Assembly (NCBI GenBank): GCA_963966185.1
Contig: CAWZYM010000425.1
Coordinates: 248,001 to 312,000, forward strand
From: Rhabditoides inermis
Taxonomy: Eukaryota > Nematoda > Chromadorea > Rhabditida > Rhabditidae
Length of the DNA: 64,000 bases
Reading direction: 5' to 3'
Made by a program: the position numbers and the translations under genes. The notes under the pieces are model-generated. The model was not told the origin of the DNA. It worked only from the letters and a program-made list of their open reading frames with translations, and did not search any database. This document shows, in pieces, positions 50,624 to 63,893 of the stretch; positions within the stretch are counted from its first letter, which is position 1; each line of letters begins with the position of its first letter.

Positions 50624-53600
50624 CGTGGTGTTTTGTTCCACAATGGAACAAATCGTGGTGTTTTGTTCCACAATGAAACAAATCGTGGTGTTTTGTTCCA
50701 CAATGGAACAAATCGTGGTGTTTCGTTCCACAGAAAAGATTGTTCCACAATGGAACAAATCGTGGTGTTTTGTTCCACAATGGAACAAATCGTGGTGTTT
50801 TGTTCCACAATGGAACAAATCGTGGTGTTTTGTTCCACAATGGAACAAATCGTGGTGTTTTGTTTCACAATGGAACAAAACGTGGTGTTTTGTTCCACAA
50901 TGGAACAAATCGTGGTGTTTTGTTCCACAATGGAACAAATCGTTGTGTTTTGTTCCACAATGGAACAAATCGTGGTGTTTTGTTCCACAATGGAACAAAT
51001 CGTGGTGTTTTGTTCCACAATGGAACAAAACGTGGTGTTTTGTTCCACAATGGAACAAATCGTGGTGTTTTGTTCCACAATGGAACAAATCGTTGTGTTT
51101 TGTTCCACAATGGAACAAATCGTGGTGTTTTGTTCCACAATGGAACAAATCGTGGTGTTTTGTTCCACAATGGAACAAAACGTGGTGTTTTGTTCCACAG
51201 TGGAACAAATCGTGGTGTTTTGTTCCACAATGGAACAAATCGTGGTGTTTTGTTCCACAATGGAACAAATCGTGGTGTTTTGTTCCACAATGGAACAAAT
51301 CGTTGTGTTTTGTTCCACAATGGAACAAATCGTGGTGTTTTGTTCCACAATGGAACAAATCGTGGTGTTTTGTTCCACAATGGAACAAAACGTGGTGTTT
51401 TGTTCCACAGTGGAACAAATCGTGGTGTTTTGTTCCTCAATGGAACAAATCGTGGTGTTTTGTTCCACAATGGAACAAATCGTGGTGTTTTGTTCCACAA
51501 TGGAACAAATCGTGGTGTTTTGTTCCACAATGGAACAAAACGTGGTGTTTTGTTCCACAATGAAACAAATCGTGGTGTTTTGTTCCTCAATGGAACAAAT
51601 CGTGGTGTTCTGTTCCACAATGGAACAAATCGTGGTGTTTTGTTCCACAATGGAACAAATCGTTGTGTTTTGTTCCACAATCAAACAAATCGTGGTGTTT
51701 TGTTCCACAATGGAACAAATCGTGGTGTTTTGTTCCACAATGGAACAAAACGTGGTGTTTTGTTCCACAATGGAACAAAACGTGGTGTTTTGTTCCACAG
51801 TGGAACAAATCGTGGTGTTTTGTTCCTCAATGGAACAAATCGTGGTGTTTTGTTCCACAATGGAACAAATCGTGGTGTTTTGTTCCACAATGGAACAAAT
51901 CGTGGTGTTTTGTTCCACAATGGAACAAATCGTGGTGTTTTGTTCCACAATGAAACAAATCGTGGTGTTTTGTTCCTCAATGGAACAAATCGTGGTGTTT
52001 CGTTCCACAGAGAAGATTGTTCCACAATGGAACAAATTGTGGTGTTTCGTTCCACAGAGAAGATTGTTCCACAATGGAACAAATTGTGGTGTTTTGTTCC
52101 ACAATGGAACAAATCGTGGTGTTTCGTTCCACAGAGAAGATTGTTCCACAATGGAACAAATCGTGGTGTTTTGTTCCACGTTCCACAATGGAACAAATCG
52201 TGGTGTTTTGTTCCACAATGGAACAAATCGTGGTGTTTTGTTCCACAGTGTAACAAATCGTGGTGTTTTGTTCCACAATGGAACAAATCGTGGTGTTTTG
52301 TTCCACAATGGAACAAATCGTGGTGTTTTGTTCCACAATGGAACAAATCGTGGTGTTTTGTTCCACAATGGAACAAATCGTGGTGTTTTGTTCCACAATG
52401 GAACAATCGTGGTGTTTTGTTCCACAATGGAACAAATCGTGTGTTTTGTTCCACAATGGAACAAAACGTGGTGTTTTTTTCCACAATGGAACAAAATGTG
52501 GTGTTTTGTTCCACAATGGAACAAATCGTGGTGTTTTGTTCCACAACGGAACAATCGTGGTGTTTTGTTCCACAATGGAACAAATCGTGGTGTTCTGTTC
52601 CACAATGGAACAAATCGTGGTGTTTTGTTCCACAATGGAACAAATCGTTGTGTTTTGTTCCACAATCGAACAAATCGTGGTGTTTTGTTCCACAATGGAA
52701 CAAATCGTGTGTTTTGTTCCACAATGGAACAAAACGTGGTGTTTTTTTCCACAATGGAACAAAACGTGGTGTTTTGTTCCACAATGGAACAAATCGTGGT
52801 GTTTTGTTCCACAATGGAACAAATCGTGCTGTTTTGTTCCACAATGGAACAAATCGTGGTGTTTTGTTCCACAATGGAACAAAACGTGGTGTTTTGTTCC
52901 ACAATGAAACAAAACGTGGTGTTTTGTTCCACAGTGGAACAAATCGTGGTGTTTTGTTCCACAATGGAACAAATCGTGGTGTTTTGTTCCACAATGGAAC
53001 AAATCGTGGTGTTTTGTTCCACAATGGAACAAATCGTGGTGTTTTGTTCCACAATGGAACAAAACGTGGTGTTTTGTTCCACAATGAAACAAAACGTGGT
53101 GTTTTGTTCCACAATGGAACAAATCGTGGTGTTTTGTTCCACAATGGAACAAATCGTGGTGTTTTGTTCCACAATGGAACAAATCGTGGTGTTTTGTTCC
53201 ACAATGGAACAAATCGTGGTGTTTTGTTCCACAATGGAACAAATCGTGGTGTTTTGTTCCACAATGGAACAAAACGTGGTGTTTTGTTCCACAATGGAAC
53301 AAAACGTGGTGTTCTGTTCCACAATGGAACAAAACGTGGTGTTCTGTTCCACAATGGAACAAATCGTGGTGTTTTGTTCCACAATGGAACAAATCGTGGT
53401 GTTTTGTTCCACAATGAAACAAATCGTGGTGTTTTGTTCCACAATGGAACAAATCGTGGTGTTTTGTTCCACAATGGAACAAATCGTGGTGTTTTGTTTC
53501 ACAATGGAACAAAACGTGGTGTTTTGTTTCACAATGGAACAAAACGTGGTGTTTTGTTCCACAATGGAACAAATAGTGGTGTTTTGTTCCACAATGGAAC

Positions 53601-56600
53601 AAATCGTGGTGTTTTGTTCCACAATGGAACAAATCGTGGTGATTTGTTCCACAATGGAACAAAACGTGGTGTTTTGTTCCACAATGGAACAAATCGTGGT
53701 GTTTTGTTCCACAATGGAACAAATCGTGGTGTTTTGTTCCACAATGGAACAAATCGTGGTGTTTTGTTCCACAATGGAACAAAACGTGGTGTTTTGTTCC
53801 ACAATGAAACAAAACGTGGTGTTTTGTTCCACAATGGAACAAAACGTGGTGTTTTGTTCCACAATGGAACAAATCGTGGTGTTCTGTTCCACAATAGAAC
53901 AAATCGTGGTGTTTTGTTCCACAATGGAACAAAACGTGGTGTTTTGTTTCACAATGGAACAAATCGTGGTGTTTTGTTCCACAACAGAACAAATCGTGGT
54001 GTTTTGTTCCACAATGGAACAAATCGTGGTGTTTTGTTCCACAGTGGAACAAATCGTGGTGTTTTGTTCCACAATGGAACAAATCGTGGTGTTTTGTTTC
54101 ACAATGGAACAAAACGTGGTGTTTTGTTCCACAATGGAACAAATCGTGGTGTTTTGTTCCACAATGGAACAAATCGTGGTGTTTTGTTTCACAATGGAAC
54201 AAAACGTGGTGTTTTGTTCCACAATGGAACAAATCGTGGTGTTTTGTTCCACAATGGAACAAAACGTGGTGTTTTGTTCCACAATGGAACAAATCGTGGT
54301 GTTTTGTTCCACAATGGAACAAATCGTGGTGTTTTGTTCCACAATAGAACAAAACGTGGTGTTTTGTTCCACAATGGAACATAATGTGGTGTTTTGTTCC
54401 ACAATGGAACATAATGTGGTGTTTTGTTCCACAATGGAACAAAACGTGGTGTTTTGTTCCACAATGGAACAAAACGTGGTGTTTTGTTCCACAATGGAAC
54501 AAAACGTGGTGTTCTGTTCCACAATGGAACAAAACGTGGTGTTCTGTTCCACAATGGAACAAATCGTGGTGTTTTGTTCCACAATGGAACAAATCGTGGT
54601 GTTTTGTTCCACAATGAAACAAATCGTGGTGTTTTGTTCCACAATGGAACAAATCGTGGTGTTTTGTTCCACAATGGAACAAATCGTGGTGTTTTGTTTC
54701 ACAATGGAACAAAACGTGGTGTTTTGTTTCACAATGGAACAAATCGTGGTGTTTTGTTCCACAATAGAACAAAACGTGGTGTTTTGTTCCACAATGGAAC
54801 ATAATGTGGTGTTTTGTTCCACAATGGAACATAATGTGGTGTTTTGTTCCACAATGGAACAAAACGTGGTGTTTTGTTCCACAATGGAACAAAACGTGGT
54901 GTTTTGTTCCACAATGGAACAAAACGTGGTGTTCTGTTCCACAATGGAACAAAACGTGGTGTTCTGTTCCACAATGGAACAAATCGTGGTGTTTTGTTCC
55001 ACAATGGAACAAATCGTGGTGTTTTGTTCCACAATGAAACAAATCGTGGTGTTTTGTTCCACAATGGAACAAATCGTGGTGTTTTGTTCCACAATGGAAC
55101 AAATCGTGGTGTTTTGTTTCACAATGGAACAAAACGTGGTGTTTTGTTTCACAATGGAACAAAACGTGGTGTTTTGTTCCACAATGGAACAAATCGTTGT
55201 GTTTTGTTCCACAATGGAACAAATCGTTGTGTTTTGTTCCACAATGGAACAAATCGTGGTGTTTTGTTCCACAATGGAACAAAACGTGGTGTTTTGTTCC
55301 ACAATGGAACAAATCGTGGTGTTTTGTTCCACAATGAAACAAATCGTGGTGTTTTGTTCCACAATGGAACAAATCGTGGTGTTTTGTTCCACAATGGAAC
55401 AAATCGTGGTGTTTTGTTTCACAATGGAACAAAACGTGGTGTTTTGTTCCACAATGGAACAAATCGTGGTGTTTTGTTCCACAATGGAACAAAACGTGGT
55501 GTTTTGTTCCACAATGGAACAAATCGTGGTGTTTTGTTCCACAATGGAACAAATCGTGGTGTTTTGTTCCACAATAGAACAAAACGTGGTGTTTTGTTCC
55601 ACAATGGAACATAATGTGGTGTTTTGTTCCACAATGGAACATAATGTGGTGTTTTGTTCCACAATGGAACAAAACGTGGTGTTTTGTTCCACAATGGAAC
55701 AAAACGTGGTGTTCTGTTCCACAATGGAACAAAACGTGGTGTTCTGTTCCACAATGGAACAAATCGTGGTGTTTTGTTCCACAATGGAACAAATCGTGGT
55801 GTTTTGTTCCACAATGGAACAAATCGTGGTGTTTTGTTCCACAATGGAACAAATCGTGGTGTTTTGTTCCACAATGGAACAAATCGTGGTGTTTTGTTTC
55901 ACAATGGAACAAAACGTGGTGTTTTGTTTCACAATGGAACAAAACGTGGTGTTTTGTTCCACAATGGAACAAATCGTTGTGTTTTGTTCCACAATGGAAC
56001 AAATCGTTGTGTTTTGTTCCACAATGGAACAAATCGTGGTGTTTTGTTCCACAATGGAACAAAACGTGGTGTTTTGTTCCACAGTGGAACAAATCGTGGT
56101 GTTTTGTTCCACAATGGAACAAATCGTGGTGTTTTGTTCCACAATGGAACAAATCGTGGTGTTTCGTTCCACAGAGAAGATTGTTCCACAATGGAACAAA
56201 TCGTGGTGTTTTGTTCCACAATGGAACAAATCGTGGTGTTCTGTTCCACAATGGAACAAATCGTGGTGTTTTGTTCCACAATGGAACAAATCGTTGTGTT
56301 TTGTTCCACAATCGAACAAATCGTGGTGTTTTGTTCCACAATGGAACAAATCGTGGTGTTTTGTTCCACAATGGAACAAAACGTGGTGTTTTGTTCCACA
56401 ATGGAACAAAACGTGGTGTTTTGTTCCACAATGGAACAAATCGTGGTGTTTTGTTCCACAATGGAACAAATCGTGGTGTTTTGTTCCACAATGGAACAAA
56501 TCGTTGTGTTTTGTTCCACAATCAAACAAATCGTGGTGTTTTGTTCCACAATGGAACAAATCGTGGTGTTTTGTTCCACAATGGAACAAAACGTGGTGTT

Positions 56601-59600
56601 TTGTTCCACAATGGAACAAAACGTGGTGTTTTGTTCCACAATGGAACAAATCGTGGTGTTTTGTTCCACAATGGAACAAATCGTGGTGTTTTGTTCCACA
56701 ATGGAACAAATCGTGGTGTTTTGTTCCACAATGGAACAAAACGTGGTGTTTTGTTCCACAATGAAACAAAACGTGGTGTTTTGTTCCACAATGGAACAAA
56801 ACGTGGTGTTTTGTTCCACAATGGAACAAATCGTGGTGTTCTGTTCCACAATAGAACAAATCGTGGTGTTTTGTTCCACAATGAAACAAAACGTGGTGTT
56901 TTGTTCCACAATGGAACAAATCGTGGTGTTCTGTTCCACAACAGAACAAATCGTGGTGTTTTGTTCCACAATGGAACAAATCGTGGTGTTTTGTTCCACA
57001 GTGGAACAAATCGTGGTGTTTTGTTCCACAATGGAACAAATCGTGGTGTTTTGTTTCACAATGGAACAAAACGTGGTGTTTTGTTCCACAATGGAACATA
57101 ATGTGGTGTTTTGTTCCACAATGGAACAAAACGTGGTGTTTTGTTCCACAATGGAACAAAACGTGGTGTTTTGTTTCACAATGGAACAAATCGTGGTGTT
57201 TTGTTCCACAATGGAACAAAACGTGGTGTTCTGTTCCACAATGGAACAAATCGTGGTGTTTTGTTCCACAATGGAACAAATCGTGGTGTTTTGTTCCACA
57301 ATGAAACAAATCGTGGTGTTTTGTTCCACAATGGAACAAATCGTGGTGTTTTGTTCCACAATGGAACAAATCGTGGTGTTTTGTTTCACAATGGAACAAA
57401 ACGTGGTGTTTTGTTCCACAATGGAACAAATCGTGGTGTTTTGTTCCACAATGGAACAAAACGTGGTGTTTTGTTCCACAATGGAACAAATCGTGGTGTT
57501 TTGTTCCACAATGGAACAAATCGTGGTGTTTTGTTCCACAATAGAACAAAACGTGGTGTTTTGTTCCACAATGGAACATAATGTGGTGTTTTGTTCCACA
57601 ATGGAACATAATGTGGTGTTTTGTTCCACAATGGAACAAAACGTGGTGTTTTGTTCCACAATGGAACAAAACGTGGTGTTTTGTTCCACAATGGAACAAA
57701 ACGTGGTGTTCTGTTCCACAATGGAACAAAACGTGGTGTTCTGTTCCACAATGGAACAAATCGTGGTGTTTTGTTCCACAATGGAACAAATCGTGGTGTT
57801 TTGTTCCACAATGAAACAAATCGTGGTGTTTTGTTCCACAATGGAACAAATCGTGGTGTTTTGTTCCACAATGGAACAAATCGTGGTGTTTTGTTTCACA
57901 ATGGAACAAAACGTGGTGTTTTGTTTCACAATGGAACAAAACGTGGTGTTTTGTTCCACAATGGAACAAATCGTTGTGTTTTGTTCCACAATGGAACAAA
58001 TCGTGGTGTTTTGTTCCACAATGGAACAAAACGTGGTGTTTTGTTCCACAGTGGAACAAATCGTGGTGTTTTGTTCCACAATGGAACAAATCGTGGTGTT
58101 TTGTTCCACAATGGAACAAATCGTGGTGTTTTGTTCCACAATGGAACAAATCGTGGTGTTTTGTTCCACAATGGAACAAATCGTGGTGTTTTGTTCCACA
58201 ATGGAACAAATCGTGGTGTTTCGTTCCACAGAGAAGATTGTTCCACAATGGAACAAATCGTGGTGTTTTGTTCCACAATGGAACAAATCGTGGTGTTCTG
58301 TTCCACAATGGAACAAATCGTGGTGTTTTGTTCCACAATGGAACAAATCGTTGTGTTTTGTTCCACAATCGATCAAATCGTGGTGTTTTGTTCCACAATG
58401 GAACAAATCGTGGTGTTTTGTTCCACAATGGAACAAAACGTGGTGTTTTGTTCCACAATGGAACAAAACGTGGTGTTTTGTTCCACAATGGAACAAATCG
58501 TGGTGTTTTGTTCCACAATGGAACAAATCGTGGTGTTTTGTTCCACAATGGAACAAATCGTGGTGTTTTGTTCCACAATGAAACAAAACGTGGTGTTTTG
58601 TTCCACAATGGAACAAAACGTGGTGTTTTGTTCCACAATGGAACAAATCGTGGTGTTCTGTTCCACAATAGAACAAATCGTGGTGTTTTGTTCCACAATG
58701 AAACAAAACGTGGTGTTTTGTTCCACAATGGAACAAATCGTGGTGTTCTGTTCCACAATGGAACAAATCGTGGTGTTTTGTTCCACAATGGAACAAATCG
58801 TGGTGTTTTGTTCCACAATGAAACAAATCGTGGTGTTTTGTTCCACAATGGAACAAATCGTGGTGTTTTGTTTCACAATGGAACAAAACGTGGTGTTTTG
58901 TTCCACAATGGAACAAAACGTGGTGTTTTGTTCCACAATGGAACAAATCGTGGTGTTTTGTTCCACAATGGAACAAAACGTGGTGTTTTGTTTCACAATG
59001 GAACAAATCGTGGTGTTTTGTTCCACAATGGAACAAAACGTGGTGTTCTGTTCCACAATGGAACAAATCGTGGTGTTTTGTTCCACAATGGAACAAATCG
59101 TGGTGTTTTGTTCCACAATGAAACAAATCGTGGTGTTTTGTTCCACAATGGAACAAATCGTGGTGTTTTGTTCCACAATGGAACAAATCGTGGTGTTTTG
59201 TTTCACAATGGAACAAAACGTGGTGTTTTGTTCCACAATGGAACAAATCGTGGTGTTTTGTTCCACAATGGAACAAAACGTGGTGTTTTGTTCCACAATG
59301 GAACAAATCGTGGTGTTTTGTTCCACAATGGAACAAATCGTGGTGTTTTGTTCCACAATGGAACAAAACGTGGTGTTTTGTTCCACAGTGGAACAAATCG
59401 TGGTGTTTTGTTCCACAATGGAACAAATCGTGGTGTTTTGTTCCACAATGGAACAAATCGTGGTGTTTTGTTCCACAATGGAACAAATCGTGGTGTTTTG
59501 TTCCACAATGGAACAAATCGTGGTGTTTCGTTCCACAGAGAAGATTGTTCCACAATGGAACAAATCGTGGTGTTTTGTTCCACAATGGAACAAATCGTGG

Positions 59601-61097
59601 TGTTCTGTTCCACAATGGAACAAATCGTGGTGTTTTGTTCCACAATGGAACAAATCGTTGTGTTTTGTTCCACAATCGAACAAATCGTGGTGTTTTGTTC
59701 CACAATGGAACAAATCGTGGTGTTTTGTTCCACAATGGAACAAAACGTGGTGTTTTGTTCCACAATGGAACAAAACGTGGTGTTTTGTTCCACAATGGAA
59801 CAAATCGTGGTGTTTTGTTCCACAATGGAACAAATCGTGGTGTTTTGTTCCACAACGGAACAAATCGTGGTGTTTTGTTCCACAATGGAACAAAACGTGG
59901 TGTTTTGTTCCACAATGGAACAAATCGTTGTGTTTTGTTCCACAATGGAACAAATCGTGGTGTTTTGTTCCACAATGGAACAAATCGTGGTGTTCTGTTC
60001 CACAACAGAACAAATCGTGGTGTTTTGTTCCACAATGGAACAAATCGTGGTGTTTTGTTCCACAGTGGAACAAATCGTGGTGTTTTGTTCCACAATGGAA
60101 CAAATCGTGGTGTTTTGTTTCACAATGGAACAAAACGTGGTGTTTTGTTCCACAATGGAACATAATGTGGTGTTTTGTTCCACAATGGAACAAAACGTGG
60201 TGTTTTGTTCCACAATGGAACAAAACGTGGTGTTTTGTTTCACAATGGAACAAATCGTGGTGTTTTGTTCCACAATGGAACAAATCGTGGTGTTTTGTTC
60301 CACAATGGAACAAATCGTGGTGTTTTGTTTCACAATGGAACAAAACGTGGTGTTTTGTTCCACAATGGAACAAATCGTGGTGTTTTGTTCCACAATGGAA
60401 CAAATCGTTGTGTTTTGTTTCACAATGGAACAAATCGTGGTGTTTTGTTCCACAATGGAACAAATCGTGGTGTTTTGTTCCACAATGGAACAAAACGTGG
60501 TGTTTTGTTCCACAGTGAAACAAATCGTGGTGTTTTGTTCCACAATGGAACAAATCGTGGTGTTTTGTTCCACAATGGAACAAATCGTGGTGTTTTGTTC
60601 CACAATGGAACAAATCGTGGTGTTTTGTTCCACAATGGAACAAATCGTGGTGTTTCGTTCCACAGAGAAGATTGTTCCACAATGGAACAAATCGTTGTGT
60701 TTTGTTCCACAATGGAACAAATCGTGGTGTTCTGTTCCACAACAGAACAAATCGTGGTGTTTTGTTCCACAATGGAACAAATCGTGGTGTTTTGTTCCAC
60801 AGTGGAACAAATCGTGGTGTTTTGTTCCACAGTGGAACAAATCGTGGTGTTTTGTTCCACAATGGAACAAAACGTGGTGTTTTGTTCCACAATGGAACAT
60901 AATGTGGTGTTTTGTTCCACAATGGAACAAAACGTGGTGTTTTGTTCCACAATGGAACAAAACGTGGTGTTTTGTTCCACAATGGAACAAATCGTGGTGT
61001 TTTGTTTCACAATGGAACAAATCGTGGTGTTTTGTTCCACAATGGAACAAAACGTGGTGTTCTGTTCCACAATGGAACAAATCGTGGTGTTTTGTTC
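50602..61097 (-). repeat. Satellite B array, block B3 (- orientation, about 10.5 kb)
   Basis: About 350 units in inverted orientation. 50602 to about 52240 resembles the inverted 41.6-47.8 kb subregion: it has the 7-bp variant at about 52180 and three 17-bp variants at about 52005-52140. From 52243 to 53579 it mirrors 49121-50457 base by base at rare markers (position pairs sum to 102700). Its right end, from about 60765, mirrors 28728-29060 (pairs sum to 89825). CATTATG-type units occur only singly or in pairs here, unlike the runs of four or five in the left arm. No gene or unique sequence was seen. Confidence 0.95.
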
Positions 61098-63893
61098 CAC
61101 GATCTGGACACATCTGGACAAGATCTGGACAAGATCTGGACAAGGTCTGGACAAGATCTGGACAAGATCTAGACACGAACACACATTGTAGTCAAGATCT
61201 GGACAAGATCTGGACAAGATCTGGACAAGATCTGGACAAGATCTGGACAAGATCTGGACACGAATACACATTGTAGACAAGATCTGGACAAGATCTGGAC
61301 AAGATCTGGACAAGATCCGGACACAAACACATATTGTAGACAAGATCTGGACAAGATCTGGAAAAGATCTGGAAAGAGATCTGGACAAGATCTGGACAAG
61401 ATCTGGACAAGATCTGGACAAGATCTGGACACGAACACACATTGTATACAAGATCTGGACAAGATCTGGACAAGATGTGGACACGAACACACATTGTAGA
61501 CAATACATAGACACGATCTGGACACATCTGGACAAGATCTGGACAAGATCTGGACAAGTTCTGGACAAGATCTGGACACGAACACACATTGTAGACAAGA
61601 TCTGGACAAGATCTGGACAAGATCTGGACAAGATCCGGACACAAACACATATTGTAGACAAGATCTGGACAAGATCTGGACAAGATCTGGACAAGATCTG
61701 GACAAGATCTGGACAAGATCTGTACAAGATCTGGACAAGATCTGTACAAGATCTGGACACGAACACACATTGTAGACAAGACATAGACACGATCTGGACA
61801 CATCTGGACAAGATCTGGACAAGATCTAGACACGAACACACATTGTAGACAAGATCTGGACAATATCTGGACAATATCTGGACAAGATCTGGACAAGATA
61901 TGGACACGAACACACATTGTAGACAAGATCTGGACAAGATCTGGACAAGATCTGGACACGAACACACATTGTAGACAAGATCTGGACAAGATCTGGACAA
62001 GATCTGGACAAGATCCGGACACAAACACATATTGTAGACAAGATCTGGACAAGATCTGGACAAGATCTGGACAAGATCTGTACAAGATCTGTACAAGATC
62101 TGTACAAGATCTGTACAAGATCTGTACAAGATCTGTACAAGATCTGGACAAGATCTGGACACGAACACACATTGTAGACAAGATCTGGACAATATCTGGA
62201 CAAGATCTGGACAAGATCTGGACAAGATCTGGACACGAACACACATTGTAGACAAGATCTGGACAAGATCTGGACAAGATCTGGACAAGATCCGGACACA
62301 AACACATATTGTAGACAAGATCTGGACAAGATCTGGACAAGATCTGGACAAGATCTGGACAAGATCTGGACAAGGTCTGGACAAGATCTGGACAAGATCT
62401 AGACACGAACACACATTGTAGACAAGATCTGGACAAGATCTGGACAAGATCTGGACAAGATCTGGACAAGATCTGGACACGAATACACATTGTAGACAAG
62501 ATCTGGACAAGATCCGGACACAAACACATATTGTAGACAAGATCTGGACAAGATCTGGACAAGATCTGGACACGAACACACATTGTATACAAGATCTGGA
62601 CAAGATCTGGACAAGATCTGGACACGAACACACATTGTAGACAAGATCTGGACAAGATCTGGACAAGATCTGGACAAGATCTGGACAAGATCTGGACACG
62701 AACACACATTGTAGACAAGATCTGGACAAGATCTGGACAAGATCTGGACAAGATCCGGACACAAATACATATTGTAGACAAGATCTGGACAAAATCTGGA
62801 CAAGATCTGTACAAGATCTGTACAAGATCTGGACAAGATCTGTACAAGATCTGGACAAGATCTGGACAAGATCTGGACAAGATCTGGACAAGATCTGGAC
62901 AAGATCTGGACACGAACACACATTGTATACAAGATCTGGACAAGATCTGGACAAGATCTGGACACGAACACACATTGTATACAAGATCTGGACAAGATCT
63001 GGACAAGATCTGGACACGAACACACATTGTAGACAAGACATAGACACGATCTGGACACATCTGGACAAGATCTGGACAAGATCTGGACAAGGTCTGGACA
63101 AGATCTGGACAAGATCTAGACACGAACACACATTGTAGACAAGATCTGGACAAGATCTGGACAAGATCTGGACAAGATCTGGACAAGATCTGGACAAGAT
63201 CTGGACAAGATGTGGACAAGATCTGGACACGAATACACATTGTAGACAAGATCTGGACAAGATCTGGACAAGATCTGGACAAGATCCGGACACAAACACA
63301 TATTGTAGACAAGATCTGGACAAGATCTGGACAAGATCTGGACAAGATTTGGACAAGATCTGGACAAGATCTGGACACGAACACACATTGTATACAAGAT
63401 CTGGACAAGATCTGGACAAGATCTGGACAAGATCTGGACAAGATCTGGACAAGGTCTGGACAAGATCTAGACACGAACACACATTGCAGACAAGATCTGG
63501 ACAAGATCTGGACAAGATCTGGACAATATCTGGACAAGATCTGGACAAGATCTGGACAAGATCTGGACAAGTACTGGACAAGATCTGGACACGAACACAC
63601 ATTGTAGACAAGATCTGGACAAGCTCTGGACAAGATCTGGACAAGATCCGGACACAAACACATATTGTAGACAAGATCTGGACAAGATCTGGACAAGATC
63701 TGGACAAGATCTGTACAAGATCTGGACAAGATCTGTACAAGATCTGGACAAGATCTGGACACGAACACACATTGTATACAAGATCTGGACAAGATCTGGA
63801 CAAGATCTGGACAAGGTCTGGACAAGATCTGGACAAGATCTGGACACGAACACACATTGTAGACAATATCTGGACAAGATCTGGACACGAACA
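61098..63893 (-). repeat. Satellite A array, block A3 (- orientation)
   Basis: Inverted 11-bp satellite (AAGATCTGGAC on this strand). The junction with B3 is the exact mirror of the junction at 28725-28730. It shares private variants with the left partner: the GTAGTC form at 61188-61193, and GGAAAAGATCTGGAAAGAG at 61360-61378. Further out the match to the left partner becomes imperfect: a run of GTACAAGATCT units near 62080-62140 has more copies than its counterpart near 27610-27640. Confidence 0.95.

Noticed and set aside
28728..61097. CENP-B box in satellite B
   Set aside because: The unit has no match to the known box pattern (TTCG and CGGGA elements are absent). Only the dyad symmetry is suggestive.
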